Shown one piece after another: positions 26,504 through 35,789 of a DNA stretch of 64,000 nucleotides. The notes under the pieces were generated by a model, which was not told where the DNA came from, did no database searches, and worked only from the letters and a program-made list of their open reading frames with translations. Position 1 is the stretch's first letter, and the number at the start of each line of letters is the position of its first letter. The translations under genes were made by a program, and so were the position numbers. The stretch spans positions 2,108,001-2,172,000 of the forward strand of contig NZ_CP009129.1 of assembly GCF_000785555.1 (NCBI RefSeq). Reading direction: 5' to 3'. This DNA is from Planococcus sp. PAMC 21323 (GTDB lineage Bacteria > Bacillota > Bacilli > Bacillales_A > Planococcaceae).

Positions 26504-27739
26504 TTAAATTTTCTTAAATACGAGTGAAGCGTTGTGTCCACCAAAGCCGAGTGAATTACTCATCGCAAAATTAAAGTCAGCTTTACGCGCTGTGTTTGGA
26601 ACATAATCTAAATCGCATTGTTCGTCAGGCGTTTCGTAATTTGTCGTTGGAGGCATGATACCTTCTTGCAATGCCAATGCTGTGAAAATCGCTTCAACCC
26701 CACCAGCAGCTCCAAGTAAATGACCTGTCATAGATTTAGTTGAGCTCATCCCTAAATTATAAGCATGATCACCAAATACTGTTTTTACGGCCATTGTTTC
26801 GTATAAATCATTATAAGCTGTACTAGTACCGTGCGCATTAATATAGCCAATATCCGTTTTTTCAATTCCAGCATCTGCTATAGCTTGTGCCATTGCACGT
26901 GCTGCACCTTCTCCACCTTCTGCAGGTGCAGTAATATGATACGCATCACCTGTTGAACCATAACCAATAATTTCTGCATAAATTTTGGCACCACGTGCTT
27001 TTGCAAACTCGTACTCTTCAAGAATCACAATTCCTGCACCTTCGCCGATCACAAAACCATCACGGTTTTTATCAAAAGGACGAGATGCTGTAGCGGCATC
27101 TGTATTTGTCGACAAGGCTGTGTTTGCAGTAAATCCGGCTACTGACAATTGAGTAATAGGCGCTTCTGCACCACCGGAAATCATCGCATCTGCATCTCCG
27201 CGCTGAATCACTTTAAATGCATCACCAATCGAGTTTGTACCTGAAGCACATGCCGTTACAGAACAAGAATTAATCGCTTTAGCACCAAAATAAATGGATA
27301 CTTGGCCAGATGCCATATCTGGAATAATCATTGGAATTAAGAACGGACTAATACGACGTACGCCACGTGTATTTAGAACATTCATCTGATTTTCAATTGT
27401 TTCCATTCCACCAATACCGGAACCAATCCAAACACCCGTACGCAAAGCCGTTTTTTCATCTAGTTCAAGATTGGCATCTTTCATAGCCATAATGGAAGCA
27501 GCAAGCGCGTAATGCGTGAAACGATCCATTTTACGTGCTTCTTTCTTTTCTACATATTCTTCTATCGAAAAGTCTTTAACTTCTGCAGCAACTTTCGCAG
27601 AAAATAAATCCGAATCTAATCTAGTAAGTGGACCAACTCCGGATTTACCGTTTTTGATTGCTTCCCACGTTGTTTCAATATTATTTCCTAAAGGTGTAAC
27701 TGCGCCAATCCCTGTAATGACTACTCGGCGATTTTCCAT
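26504..27739 (-). CDS. fabF: 3-oxoacyl-[ACP] synthase II (FabF)
   Basis: A 411-residue condensing enzyme that elongates fatty acids from malonyl-ACP. The catalytic cysteine is in TACASGTNS (about 162), histidines are in HGTSTAYND and [10 protein letters not shown], and the C-terminus is [13 protein letters not shown]. The ATG at 27739 is chosen because AAAGGAAG lies seven bases upstream; the in-frame ATG at 27760 would consume that RBS. It follows fabH closely and shares its FapR-controlled promoter. Confidence 0.96.
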   Translation of the reverse strand: MENRRVVITGIGAVTPLGNNIETTWEAIKNGKSGVGPLTRLDSDLFSAKVAAEVKDFSIEEYVEKKEARKMDRFTHYALAASIMAMKDANLELDEKTALRTGVWIGSGIGGMETIENQMNVLNTRGVRRISPFLIPMIIPDMASGQVSIYFGAKAINSCSVTACASGTNSIGDAFKVIQRGDADAMISGGAEAPITQLSVAGFTANTALSTNTDAATASRPFDKNRDGFVIGEGAGIVILEEYEFAKARGAKIYAEIIGYGSTGDAYHITAPAEGGEGAARAMAQAIADAGIEKTDIGYINAHGTSTAYNDLYETMAVKTVFGDHAYNLGMSSTKSMTGHLLGAAGGVEAIFTALALQEGIMPPTTNYETPDEQCDLDYVPNTARKADFNFAMSNSLGFGGHNASLVFKKI

Positions 27740-27766
27740 TCTATCTTCTTCCTTTCGCATAGCTAA

Positions 27767-28699
27767 TTATTTGCCCCACTTCATTGCAATTGCACCCCAT
27801 GTTAAACCGCCGCCGAATCCGACCATGACAATAACATCGTCGTCTTTAATGCGACCTTCTTCTACATCTTCAACTAGAGAGATCGGAATAGACGCTGCTG
27901 ATGTGTTGCCATATTTATGAATCGTTTTTGACATTTTTTCAACGGGTAAACCTAAACGTTCTCTAGAGGCTTCCATGATGCGAATATTTGCTTGATGTGG
28001 TATGAGAAAATCAACATCTTCTTTTTGTAATCCTGCTTTTTCGATAACATTTATGGCTGATTCACCCATTTGACGTACCGCAAATTTAAATACCTCACGA
28101 CCGTTCATCACAAGGTGTTCGTCTTGATAAAGATGTTTGCCACCTCGACCATCAGCACCTAGTTCAAAAGATAAAATCCCTCGTCCTTCTGACACTTTGC
28201 CGATAACTGCAGCTCCTGCACCATCTCCAAAGAGAACAGCTGTATTACGGTCTTCCCAGTTAGTAATTTTCGATAATTTTTCCACACCAACGACAAGAAC
28301 ATATTTATATACATCAGAATCAATAAATTGTTTTGCAGTGATAACGCCGTACATAAATCCTGCACACGCAGCCGATACGTCCATGGCTGCTGCATTAACT
28401 GCTCCAATTTCCTGTTGGATTACACAAGCCATTGACGGAAAAGGCTGGTCAGGTGTAACTGTCGCTACTAGGATTAAACCGATCTCAGCCGGATCGATAT
28501 TCGCGTCTTTAATCGCTTTTTTTGCCGCTTCACGTGCCATATCAGAAGTGTCTTGTTCGTCTTTAGCAATTCGGCGTTCTTCTATACCTGTCATAGTACG
28601 GATCCATTCGTCATTGGTATCCATACGCTGTTCTAATTGAAAATTTGTTAATCTATCTTCCGGCAGGCATCTGCCTATACCGATTATTCCAGCACTCAT
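27767..28699 (-). CDS. fabH: 3-oxoacyl-[ACP] synthase III (FabH)
   Basis: A 310-residue enzyme that starts fatty-acid synthesis by condensing acyl-CoA with malonyl-ACP. The catalytic triad is visible: Cys in VSAACAGF (about 112), His in PHQANIRI and Asn in GNTSAASIP. The N-terminus [16 protein letters not shown] is typical. GAGGG precedes the ATG. It is the first gene of fabH-fabF, with a SigA promoter and a FapR site about 30-75 bp upstream. Confidence 0.96.
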   Translation of the reverse strand: MSAGIIGIGRCLPEDRLTNFQLEQRMDTNDEWIRTMTGIEERRIAKDEQDTSDMAREAAKKAIKDANIDPAEIGLILVATVTPDQPFPSMACVIQQEIGAVNAAAMDVSAACAGFMYGVITAKQFIDSDVYKYVLVVGVEKLSKITNWEDRNTAVLFGDGAGAAVIGKVSEGRGILSFELGADGRGGKHLYQDEHLVMNGREVFKFAVRQMGESAINVIEKAGLQKEDVDFLIPHQANIRIMEASRERLGLPVEKMSKTIHKYGNTSAASIPISLVEDVEEGRIKDDDVIVMVGFGGGLTWGAIAMKWGK

Positions 28700-28730
28700 T
28701 TTGTATCCCTCATTTCAATTATCATCATCT

Positions 28731-28751
28731 ATTAGTACCTGGTGTTAATAA
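28731..28751 (-). promoter_or_regulatory. FapR operator upstream of fabH
   Basis: ATTAGTACCTGGTGTTAATAA on the plus strand closely matches the FapR palindrome (ATTAGTACCTRRT...TTAAT type). It overlaps the -10 region, so FapR without malonyl-CoA would block fabHF transcription. Confidence 0.85.
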
Positions 28752-28776
28752 TACGCCATCTACTATTCAATTTCAA
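28748..28776 (-). promoter_or_regulatory. fabH promoter
   Basis: Minus-strand TTGAAA (28771-28776), a 17-bp spacer and TATTAT (28748-28753). The FapR site begins within the -10 hexamer. Confidence 0.75.
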
Positions 28777-28886
28777 CTAACTGACATATTTCAGACAAAT
28801 TATCTTCATTCTCCATAATCTTTCTTTCTGTCTGTTAAGGCTTGTGCTATGATTAAGCTAGATATTCTATGTAGAGGTGAAACTAG

Positions 28887-29072
28887 ATGCAATATATTGG
28901 AACGTTTGTATGGTCATTTTTATTAATTTCTTTAGTTAACTATGTAGTAAGTGCGGTTCAGAACGTACCTTTCGATTTTATGGTCGGCGTTTACATTTCA
29001 ATCGGAGTTTCTATTTTAATCTTCGTAATGTCAGCAGTTATTCCTAACGAAACTGCTGCTGAAAAGCATTAA
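28887..29072 (+). CDS. Small two-helix membrane protein (YjzB/DUF2929-like)
   Basis: 61 residues with helices at about 5-25 (GTFVWSFLLISLVNYVVSA) and 31-51 (FMVGVYISIGVSILIFVMSA), then a short charged tail. AGAGGTGA precedes the ATG. It lies divergent from fabH as yjzB does in B. subtilis, which is the main basis of the family suggestion. No function is known. A strong terminator follows at once, so it is a single-gene transcript. Confidence 0.65.
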   Translation: MQYIGTFVWSFLLISLVNYVVSAVQNVPFDFMVGVYISIGVSILIFVMSAVIPNETAAEKH

Positions 29073-29075
29073 TAC

Positions 29076-29118
29076 AAAAAGAAGCGTAAACCGGATAACC
29101 GGTTTACGCTTCTTTTTT
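29076..29118. terminator. Convergent terminator, small membrane gene and clpB
   Basis: A 17-bp perfect stem (AAAGAAGCGTAAACCGG and complement, loop ATAA) with T-run follows on the plus strand. The clpB stop codon (29104-29106) lies inside the 3' arm. Confidence 0.93.
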
Positions 29119-31245
29119 GTTAATTAGAATTTGATTATTGTCTCCCATTGTTAATGCTAATTCTGTGTTTGCCACAATATCACCTTTGATTAATTCTCGC
29201 GCAATATCGGTTTCAATTCTTCGTTGAATAAATCGTTTTAACGGACGTGCACCGAATACTGGATCTGTTCCAGCTTCGACAATGTAGTTGATAACGGAAT
29301 CATCAACAGACAATTTGATATGCTGTTGATTCATTCGTTCAGCCAGCTCACCAATCATTTTCTTAGCGATACCATAAAAATGCGTATTATTAAGCGCGTG
29401 GAAAATGACTATATCGTCTATACGGTTTAATAGCTCTGGCTTAAAGTGCTTACGCAATTCAACCATAACAATGTCTTCCATATCATGTTCACTATTTGTA
29501 TCACTAATATGCGCTGAACCAATATTAGAAGTCATAATGACCACTGTATTCGAGAAATTAATGAGGCGGCCTTGACTGTCTGTGATGCGACCATCGTCAA
29601 GGATTTGCAATAAAATATTGGCAACGTCTGGATGTGCTTTTTCAATCTCATCGAGCAAGACAACCGAATAAGGGTTGCGACGTACCGCTTCGGTTAATTG
29701 CCCGCCTTCTTCGTACCCAATATACCCTGGAGGCGCTCCAACTAGACGCGATACACTATGTTTTTCCATGTACTCCGACATATCAATTCGGATAAAATGA
29801 TCTTCTGAGTCAAATAAATTAGCAGCCAGTGATTTTGCTAACTCTGTTTTTCCGACTCCGGTTGGACCAAGGAAAATGAAGGATCCAATTGGTTTACGTT
29901 CGTCTTTAATGCCTGCGCGTGCACGCCATACAGCTTCTGTTACAAGTTCAACTGCATTGTCTTGACCAATCACACGCTCTTTTAACGTATCTCCCAGACG
30001 CAATAATTTTTCACGTTCACCTTCTACTAATTTTGTAACTGGAATCCCCGTCCATCGTGCCACAATGCCTGCAATTTCTTCTTCTGTTACATCTTCACGC
30101 AATAATCGTTCCGCACCTTCGTTTTCTAAGCTACCTTCCAATGCATTTAGCTCTTTTTCAAGTTCAGGAATTTTACCGTGCTGCAAAACTGCAGCTGCGT
30201 TCAAGTCGTATTTATTTTCCGCATCTTCTAACTGTCTACGGAATTGATCTAATTGCTCTCGTTTTTGCTGAATGATTTTCAAGGATTCTTTTTCTTCTGT
30301 CCATTGCTGTTTCATACCCGCTGAAGAATCGCGCAGTTCTTTGATTTCTTCACGCAATGTTTTTAAACGAACTTTACTTGCTTCGTCTTTTTCTTTCGTC
30401 AAGGCTTGTTCTTCAATTTCCAACTGTAATAAACGTCGTGTAACTTCATCAAGTTCTTGTGGCATCGAATCGATTTCGGTACGAATCATAGCACACGCTT
30501 CATCAATCAAATCAATTGCTTTATCAGGTAAGAAACGCTCTGTAATGTAGCGGTCAGACATAGCAGCGGCTGCAACAATTGCACGGTCATGAATACGCAC
30601 TGCATGATGCAATTCAAAGCGCTCTTTTAATCCACGCAAAATCGAGACCGTATCTTCAACAGAAGGCTCTCGTACCAGAACTTGCTGGAAACGGCGTTCT
30701 AGTGCTGGGTCTTTTTCAATATGCATACGATACTCGTCTAAAGTCGTTGCACCAATACAATACAACTCACCACGAGCAAGCATCGGTTTCAACATATTCC
30801 CTGCATCCATAGCACCTTCTGTTTTACCCGCTCCAACGATGGTATGAATTTCATCTATAAATAAGATGATTTGACCTTCGCTATCTTTTACTTGTTTTAA
30901 CACCGCTTTTAAACGCTCTTCAAATTCACCGCGGTATTTAGCACCGGCAATTAACGCACTCATATCGAGTTCGTATATTGTCCGGTTTTTTAATCCTTCA
31001 GGCACATCATTACGGACAATTCGTTGTGCTAAACCTTCAACAATTGCTGTTTTACCAACGCCAGGTTCTCCGATTAAGACTGGATTGTTTTTTGTTTTAC
31101 GTGACAAAATTCGAATGACGTTTCGAATTTCTTGGTCTCGACCAATGACAGGGTCCATTTTCCCAGCTTGTGCTTGTTCGACCATATTGCGACCAAATTG
31201 CTCTAACGGGGTTTTTTGTTCTGTATTGTTTTGGGGTTGAACCAT
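29104..31245 (-). CDS. clpB: AAA+ disaggregase ClpB lacking the N-terminal domain
   Basis: 713 residues, about 150 shorter than usual ClpB. It begins [22 protein letters not shown], the junction before NBD1. Walker A1 GEPGVGKT is at 59-66 instead of about 206. The full coiled-coil M-domain ([18 protein letters not shown] through [12 protein letters not shown]) is present, which separates it from ClpC, ClpE and ClpL. NBD2 has [17 protein letters not shown] and the sensor region [11 protein letters not shown]. No ClpP-binding loop is apparent. AAGGAGAGG precedes the ATG, and a promoter with a CtsR site lies upstream, so the short form is the primary product rather than a truncation by error. 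Confidence 0.9.
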   Translation of the reverse strand: MVQPQNNTEQKTPLEQFGRNMVEQAQAGKMDPVIGRDQEIRNVIRILSRKTKNNPVLIGEPGVGKTAIVEGLAQRIVRNDVPEGLKNRTIYELDMSALIAGAKYRGEFEERLKAVLKQVKDSEGQIILFIDEIHTIVGAGKTEGAMDAGNMLKPMLARGELYCIGATTLDEYRMHIEKDPALERRFQQVLVREPSVEDTVSILRGLKERFELHHAVRIHDRAIVAAAAMSDRYITERFLPDKAIDLIDEACAMIRTEIDSMPQELDEVTRRLLQLEIEEQALTKEKDEASKVRLKTLREEIKELRDSSAGMKQQWTEEKESLKIIQQKREQLDQFRRQLEDAENKYDLNAAAVLQHGKIPELEKELNALEGSLENEGAERLLREDVTEEEIAGIVARWTGIPVTKLVEGEREKLLRLGDTLKERVIGQDNAVELVTEAVWRARAGIKDERKPIGSFIFLGPTGVGKTELAKSLAANLFDSEDHFIRIDMSEYMEKHSVSRLVGAPPGYIGYEEGGQLTEAVRRNPYSVVLLDEIEKAHPDVANILLQILDDGRITDSQGRLINFSNTVVIMTSNIGSAHISDTNSEHDMEDIVMVELRKHFKPELLNRIDDIVIFHALNNTHFYGIAKKMIGELAERMNQQHIKLSVDDSVINYIVEAGTDPVFGARPLKRFIQRRIETDIARELIKGDIVANTELALTMGDNNQILINKKEA

Positions 31246-31268
31246 TTATAACCTCTCCTTTTAAAAAG

Positions 31269-31285
31269 TTTGACTATCTTTGACT
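31269..31285 (-). promoter_or_regulatory. CtsR operator
   Basis: Minus-strand AGTCAAA-GAT-AGTCAAA exactly fits the CtsR heptad repeat RGTCAAA-NAN-RGTCAAA. It sits just downstream of the -10. Confidence 0.95.
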
Positions 31286-31291
31286 AATTAA

Positions 31292-31320
31292 ATTATAGCT
31301 AGTTTTTAAGGATTTAGCAA
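31292..31320 (-). promoter_or_regulatory. clpB promoter (SigA type)
   Basis: Minus-strand TTGCTA (31315-31320), 17-bp spacer, TATAAT (31292-31297). Confidence 0.75.
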
Positions 31321-31355
31321 TTATTACGTATTTAATTTTTAAAGCTTTCTAGACG

Positions 31356-31394
31356 AAAAAAAACTCACTGGAATAAATTCCAGTGAGTTTTTTC
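31356..31394 (-). terminator. Terminator after the yitW-like gene
   Basis: AAAAAACTCACTGGAA pairs with TTCCAGTGAGTTTTTT; T-runs on both strands. Confidence 0.92.
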
Positions 31395-31401
31395 GTTTAA
31401 A

Positions 31402-31710
31402 TTATCTAACGCCAAGTGCCATTTTAGCATAGCGTGACATATGTTCTTTGCCCCATACTGGCTGCCAGACGATTTTCACATCGACTTCTTCCACTTCTGG
31501 TAGTTCGTACAAAGCAGTTTTCACCATTTGTACGATTTGAGGTCCCATTGGGCAACCCATTGACGTTAATGTCATAGTAACTACCGCAAAGCCGTCTTCT
31601 GACAATAATACATCATAAATAAGCCCTAAATTGACGATGTCAATTCCTAATTCGGGATCGATTACTGTTTCTAACGCACCCATCATACTATCTTTCATAT
31701 CTTGATCCAT
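31402..31710 (-). CDS. MIP18/SufT-family metal-sulfur cluster assembly factor (YitW-like)
   Basis: A 102-residue DUF59 protein. Hallmarks are the VIDPELGIDIVNLGLIYDV block (residues 16-34) and TLTSMGCPMG with the conserved cysteine. The PVWGKEHMSRYAKMALG C-terminus closely follows B. subtilis YitW (102 residues). The family helps mature Fe-S proteins in the cytosol. GGAGGGA precedes the ATG. yitW, yitV and yitU are neighbours in B. subtilis, and all three are adjacent here. Confidence 0.9.
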   Translation of the reverse strand: MDQDMKDSMMGALETVIDPELGIDIVNLGLIYDVLLSEDGFAVVTMTLTSMGCPMGPQIVQMVKTALYELPEVEEVDVKIVWQPVWGKEHMSRYAKMALGVR

Positions 31711-31778
31711 TTAAAAATCCCTCCCTTTACTATTACACCCATCTTAACAAACTTCGTCTGAAAATGGAATTGACACGA

Positions 31779-32546
31779 TTATTCAGCTAAGTGCTTAGCA
31801 AACCACTCGGTGGCCTCAAGCATACCCGCTCGACTTACTGCATGCCCAGCCTCTCGTTCGCGGCGAAAGACAATTTTTTCTGGTACTTCTTCGTATTGTT
31901 TTCTTAATGACTTAAACAACCGATAAGTTTGTTCAAATGGAACGGTGACATCTTGTTCGCCATGCCAAAAATAAATTGGACGGTTATTGAATTTCGATTG
32001 ATGCTGAACACTATCAAACATAGACAAAGTTGCAAGCATCTGCGACCGTTCTTCTTCGCTGATTGGCAACTGAAATCCTCGTGATTCGTATTGTGTCATT
32101 TGTGCTTGAGCCAGTTCCACGTAATTTCCTGCACCCATCATAATAGCAGCTGCTCCAATCCATGGGTAAACCGTCATCGCCCCCATTGTCGTGATTCCTC
32201 CCATTGAAGTACCACCAACTCCGACTCTTCCCATCACTAAGTTTCGCTTATGGAGTTCTTCGTGTAGAAATGCCAACTCTTCAATCGAAGTTAATACAAT
32301 TTCCCAAAACCGTAAACTAATTTGAACATTGTCTAACCCTTCAGTTCGTTCTCCGTGAAGATGTGCATCTGGTAAAATTACACGAAACCCTTTCTCTGCC
32401 AATTGATAAGCATAATGCAAATTATGCTCTTTTGCACTCATGTGTCCATGGAAAAAAATGACCGTTGGCAAAGGGGTTAGTTCTTTTTCGTCTGGCGTTA
32501 TGTGTAGCACAGGGATATGTCCCCAAAGTTGTTGTTTGACGATCAA
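31779..32546 (-). CDS. Alpha/beta-hydrolase, YitV-like putative esterase
   Basis: 255 residues with the alpha/beta-hydrolase layout: FFHGHMSAKEHNLHYAYQLAEKGF near the N-terminus, nucleophile elbow GGTSMGG (about residue 140), FWHGEQDVTVPFEQTY acid region and AGHAVSRAGM carrying the catalytic histidine. No signal peptide. The start is TTG at 32546 after AAGTGAG. The substrate is unknown. It diverges from the YitU-like HAD gene and precedes the yitW-like gene. Confidence 0.85.
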   Translation of the reverse strand: MIVKQQLWGHIPVLHITPDEKELTPLPTVIFFHGHMSAKEHNLHYAYQLAEKGFRVILPDAHLHGERTEGLDNVQISLRFWEIVLTSIEELAFLHEELHKRNLVMGRVGVGGTSMGGITTMGAMTVYPWIGAAAIMMGAGNYVELAQAQMTQYESRGFQLPISEEERSQMLATLSMFDSVQHQSKFNNRPIYFWHGEQDVTVPFEQTYRLFKSLRKQYEEVPEKIVFRREREAGHAVSRAGMLEATEWFAKHLAE

Positions 32547-32705
32547 TTTGACTCACTTCATTCTCTTCCAATCCTACCAATTTTCTGGTTATCCAGCAAA
32601 CTCCAATCCGCCTCCTTTAAAACCTTTAAAGTTCATCAATTTTTTTGACGTACCCCTTGCTCTATCGCTACACTAGTAGGAGATAGAAAGGAGACGGCTA
32701 TTCAT

Positions 32706-33512
32706 ATGAAGAAGCACTTAATTGTTCTAGATTTAGATGGAACCTTATTAACAGATGAAAAAGTCATTTCACCAAAAACAAAACTGACTTTAAATAAAGC
32801 ACAAGATGCAGGGCACGAAGTGATGATTGCTACGGGACGACCATATCGTTCAAGTGAAATCTACTATAAAGAATTAGGGTTGACAACACCAATCGTCAAC
32901 TTTAATGGTGCATTTGTCCATCACCCCACTGACCAACATTGGGGCATGCACCATACGCCAATAGACTTGGGTGTCGTCCACGAAGTTGTTGAATCTATGT
33001 ATAATTTTAATTTCCACAATATTGTTGCCGAAGTTTTAGATGATGTGTACGTCCATCAACATGATGAACGATTAATGGATATCTTTAGATTTGGAGACCC
33101 AACTATTACAACAGGAGATTTACGTAACTACTTAAAAACGGATCCAACTTCTATTTTAATCCATGCGCCTTTCGAACGCGTACAGGAAATTCATGATCAC
33201 TTATCTTCTGTTCACGCCGAAGTTATTGACCATCGCCGCTGGGGTGCTCCTTGGCATGTCATTGAAATTGTAAAAAGTGGCATGAGCAAAGCTGTTGGGT
33301 TAGACCGCGTTTCAAAATCTCTTGGCATTAGCAGAGAAAATATTATCGCTTTTGGCGATGAAGATAACGATTTAGAAATGATTGATTTTGCAGGAGTCGG
33401 CGTCGCTATGGGGAATGCTATCTCGCCTCTTAAAAATATTGCCAACGAAATCACGTTAAACAATAATGAAGATGGCATTGCTGAATTATTAATCGACCGG
33501 TTAAAGCTGTAA
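32706..33512 (+). CDS. Cof-type HAD phosphatase (YitU-like)
   Basis: A 268-residue HAD hydrolase of the Cof subfamily. Motif I is DLDGTLL (residues 9-15), motif II IATGRPY, a C2 cap in the middle, and motif IV FGDEDNDLEMI near residue 218. Family members dephosphorylate small phosphorylated metabolites such as flavin-pathway intermediates or sugar phosphates; the exact substrate is unknown. AGAAAGGAG precedes the ATG. The degV-like gene follows 21 bp later. Confidence 0.9.
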   Translation: MKKHLIVLDLDGTLLTDEKVISPKTKLTLNKAQDAGHEVMIATGRPYRSSEIYYKELGLTTPIVNFNGAFVHHPTDQHWGMHHTPIDLGVVHEVVESMYNFNFHNIVAEVLDDVYVHQHDERLMDIFRFGDPTITTGDLRNYLKTDPTSILIHAPFERVQEIHDHLSSVHAEVIDHRRWGAPWHVIEIVKSGMSKAVGLDRVSKSLGISRENIIAFGDEDNDLEMIDFAGVGVAMGNAISPLKNIANEITLNNNEDGIAELLIDRLKL

Positions 33513-33533
33513 CTAATAAAAGGAGGATTTGTT

Positions 33534-34385
33534 ATGAGGTTATTTGCTGATAGCGCATCTGATTTACCAAAAGATTTTTTTGAAAAAGAAGATGTAGTTT
33601 TATTTCCATTGCGCGTACATATCGGTGATCAAGATTATGAAGATATCCGCGGTATTCAATCTATTAAAGTATTTGATGCAATTCGATCTGGCAATCAACC
33701 AAAAACTTCACAAGTATCCCCAGAAGAAATGCTAAAAGCTTTTGAAAAGCTAGCTATTGCTGATGAAGAAGGTTTTTATATTGCATTTTCTTCTGAGCTT
33801 TCTGGTACTTATAGCACTGCCGTGATGCTAGCAGATCAAGTACGCGAAGATTATCCGAATTTGAAATTGACTATACTTGATTCTAAAGCCGCTTCACTTG
33901 GATATGGCTTGTTAGTCAAAGAAGCTGTAAAACTTCGCTCTGATGGTCATTCTATAGAAACAATTCTTAACAAAGTTCGATTTATGGCTGATCACTTAGA
34001 AAGCCTCTTTACTGTAGAGGACTTGGATTATATGGCCAAAGGTGGACGAATCTCAAAAGGTAGCGCATTTGTTGGTGGATTATTAAACATTAAACCTCTC
34101 CTACATGTAGAAGAGGGGAAATTAGTGCCGATCGAAAAACTACGAGGACGCAAAAAAATTATTAAACGTATGATTGAATTGATGAAAGAACGCGGAAGTC
34201 AATTTGATCAGCAAACAATCGCCATTAGCCATGGCGATGACGAAGAATTTGCTGCTGTTTTAAAGCAAGAAATCGAACAAAATTTTCACCCTAAAGAAGT
34301 TGAAGTTCATATGATTGGTTCTGTTATTGCTGCCCATACTGGACCCGGTACATTAGCTTTATTTTTCTTAAATAAGATTGAATAG
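33534..34385 (+). CDS. DegV-family fatty-acid-binding protein
   Basis: 283 residues with the canonical N-terminus (FADSASDLPKDFF), SSELSGTYSTAVMLADQ, DSKAASLGYGLLVKEAV, then TVEDLDYMAKGGRIS and GGLLNIKPLLHVEEGKLVP. The C-terminal GSVIAAHTGPGTLALFF follows. In some Firmicutes these (FakB-like) proteins present fatty acids to the kinase FakA; no fakA is visible here. AGGAGG precedes the ATG. It is co-transcribed with the YitU-like and CoA-disulfide reductase genes. A second member lies at the window's end. Confidence 0.93.
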   Translation: MRLFADSASDLPKDFFEKEDVVLFPLRVHIGDQDYEDIRGIQSIKVFDAIRSGNQPKTSQVSPEEMLKAFEKLAIADEEGFYIAFSSELSGTYSTAVMLADQVREDYPNLKLTILDSKAASLGYGLLVKEAVKLRSDGHSIETILNKVRFMADHLESLFTVEDLDYMAKGGRISKGSAFVGGLLNIKPLLHVEEGKLVPIEKLRGRKKIIKRMIELMKERGSQFDQQTIAISHGDDEEFAAVLKQEIEQNFHPKEVEVHMIGSVIAAHTGPGTLALFFLNKIE

Positions 34386-34399
34386 GAGCTGATTAGACT

Positions 34400-35737
34400 G
34401 TGAAAAAAATAGTCATTGTAGGTGCTGTCGGCGGAGGTGCAACAGCTGCTGGTCAACTACGTTTTTATAATTCAGATGTCCAGATTGTTGTTTTTGATAA
34501 AGATTCAACGATGTCTTATGCAGCATGCGGGACGCCGTATGTCATTGGTGATGTCATCGAAGACGAGCAATCAATTGTTTTAACAAATCCAGAAAAATTC
34601 AAGAAAAAGCGCGATATTGATGTAAAGTTAGGACATGAAGTAAAAAACATCGATAGAGCTGCTAAAAAAATTCTTGTGCAAAACTTGGCTACGGGAGAAC
34701 AATTTGAAGAGTCTTACGATGTGTTAATCTTGGCACCAGGTGGCTCTGCTATCGTGCCTAAAATCGAAGGACTCGATACTTCTAAAGTATTCACTTTACG
34801 CAACTTTGAGGACATGCAACGGATTGATCGTTTTATTAAAACCGAAAAACCAAAAAGTTGTGTGGTTTCAGGTGGTGGATTTATCGGTCTCGAAATGGCA
34901 GAAAATCTAAAAAACCTTGGATTAGACGTATCACTCGTGCATCGCTCGCCTACTATTATGTCAATATTAGATACGGATATTTCGCTACTAATAGAAAAAG
35001 AATTGGCAGTACAAGGCGTTAAACTTCTTACAGGAACAGAGATAATAAAAACTGAAAGCAAAACCATTAAACTATCCAATGGTATCGATTTGCAAGCTGA
35101 CTTTATTATTATGAGTGTTGGTTTGAGATCCAATACTGGACTTGCTGTAAACGCTGGGTTGAAAATTGGTGAAACCGGTGGTATTCAAACCAACGAATAC
35201 ATGCAAACAAATGACCCATTCATTTATGCAATCGGAGATGCTTCTGAAAACTTTGATATGGTTACAGGAGATCCAAAAAGAGTACCGCTCGCTTCTCCTG
35301 CTCATCGACAAGCATTTATCGCTGCACGACATATTTTGGGAGACAATATCGAGAAGAAAGGTTTACTTGGGACATCTGTATTAAAGATTTTTTCACTAAC
35401 TGCTGCGATGACAGGGTTAAATGAAAATACCATCAAAGACAAAAAACTAGAATCTGCTACTGTGACCCATAACGGGATTTCAAATGCAGGGTATTACCCT
35501 GATCATTCTAAAATCACGTTAAAAGTCCATTACGATCCACAGACAAGAAAGATTTTAGGAGCGCAATGCATCGGTGGAAAAGGCGTTGATAAACGAATTG
35601 ATGTTATCGTTACTGCTATTTACGCCGGGTTAACCATTGATGATCTGCAAGCGTTAGAGCTTTGCTACGCGCCTCCTTACTCATCGCCAAAAGATCCTAT
35701 TAATATGGTTGGCTACAAAGCCATTAATGACAACTAA
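34400..35737 (+). CDS. CoA-disulfide reductase (FAD-dependent)
   Basis: A 445-residue pyridine-nucleotide disulfide oxidoreductase. An FAD-binding glycine-rich N-terminus (IVIVGAVGGGATAAGQLR) precedes SYAACGTPYVIG, whose single redox cysteine C43 is typical of CoA-disulfide reductases rather than the CxxxxC of lipoamide types. A second NAD(P) site (VVSGGGFIGLEMAENL) and FAD motif YAIGDASE follow. The C-terminal YAPPYSSPKDPINMVG is characteristic of the family. It would keep CoA thiol reduced, a low-molecular-weight thiol system that fits the nearby Spx genes. NADH oxidase of the same fold is the alternative. Confidence 0.85.
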   Translation: MKKIVIVGAVGGGATAAGQLRFYNSDVQIVVFDKDSTMSYAACGTPYVIGDVIEDEQSIVLTNPEKFKKKRDIDVKLGHEVKNIDRAAKKILVQNLATGEQFEESYDVLILAPGGSAIVPKIEGLDTSKVFTLRNFEDMQRIDRFIKTEKPKSCVVSGGGFIGLEMAENLKNLGLDVSLVHRSPTIMSILDTDISLLIEKELAVQGVKLLTGTEIIKTESKTIKLSNGIDLQADFIIMSVGLRSNTGLAVNAGLKIGETGGIQTNEYMQTNDPFIYAIGDASENFDMVTGDPKRVPLASPAHRQAFIAARHILGDNIEKKGLLGTSVLKIFSLTAAMTGLNENTIKDKKLESATVTHNGISNAGYYPDHSKITLKVHYDPQTRKILGAQCIGGKGVDKRIDVIVTAIYAGLTIDDLQALELCYAPPYSSPKDPINMVGYKAINDN

Positions 35738-35741
35738 AAAT

Positions 35742-35784
35742 AAAAAAAAGGAAGAAAAGCAAATCGCTTTTCTTCCTTTTTTTC
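35742..35784. terminator. Convergent terminator at 35.7 kb
   Basis: AAAAAGGAAGAAAAGC pairs with GCTTTTCTTCCTTTTT, with A and T tracts on both sides. It serves the reductase operon and the convergent amylase-like gene. Confidence 0.92.
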
Positions 35785-35789
35785 CTGCT

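Noticed and set aside
28137..28640. 167-codon ORF antisense to fabH
   Set aside because: It mirrors the codon pattern of fabH, has no RBS and no recognisable protein features.
29104..31245. ClpC, ClpE or ClpL as identity of the disaggregase
   Set aside because: The long coiled-coil M-domain of ClpB is complete, and no zinc finger or UVR motif is present.
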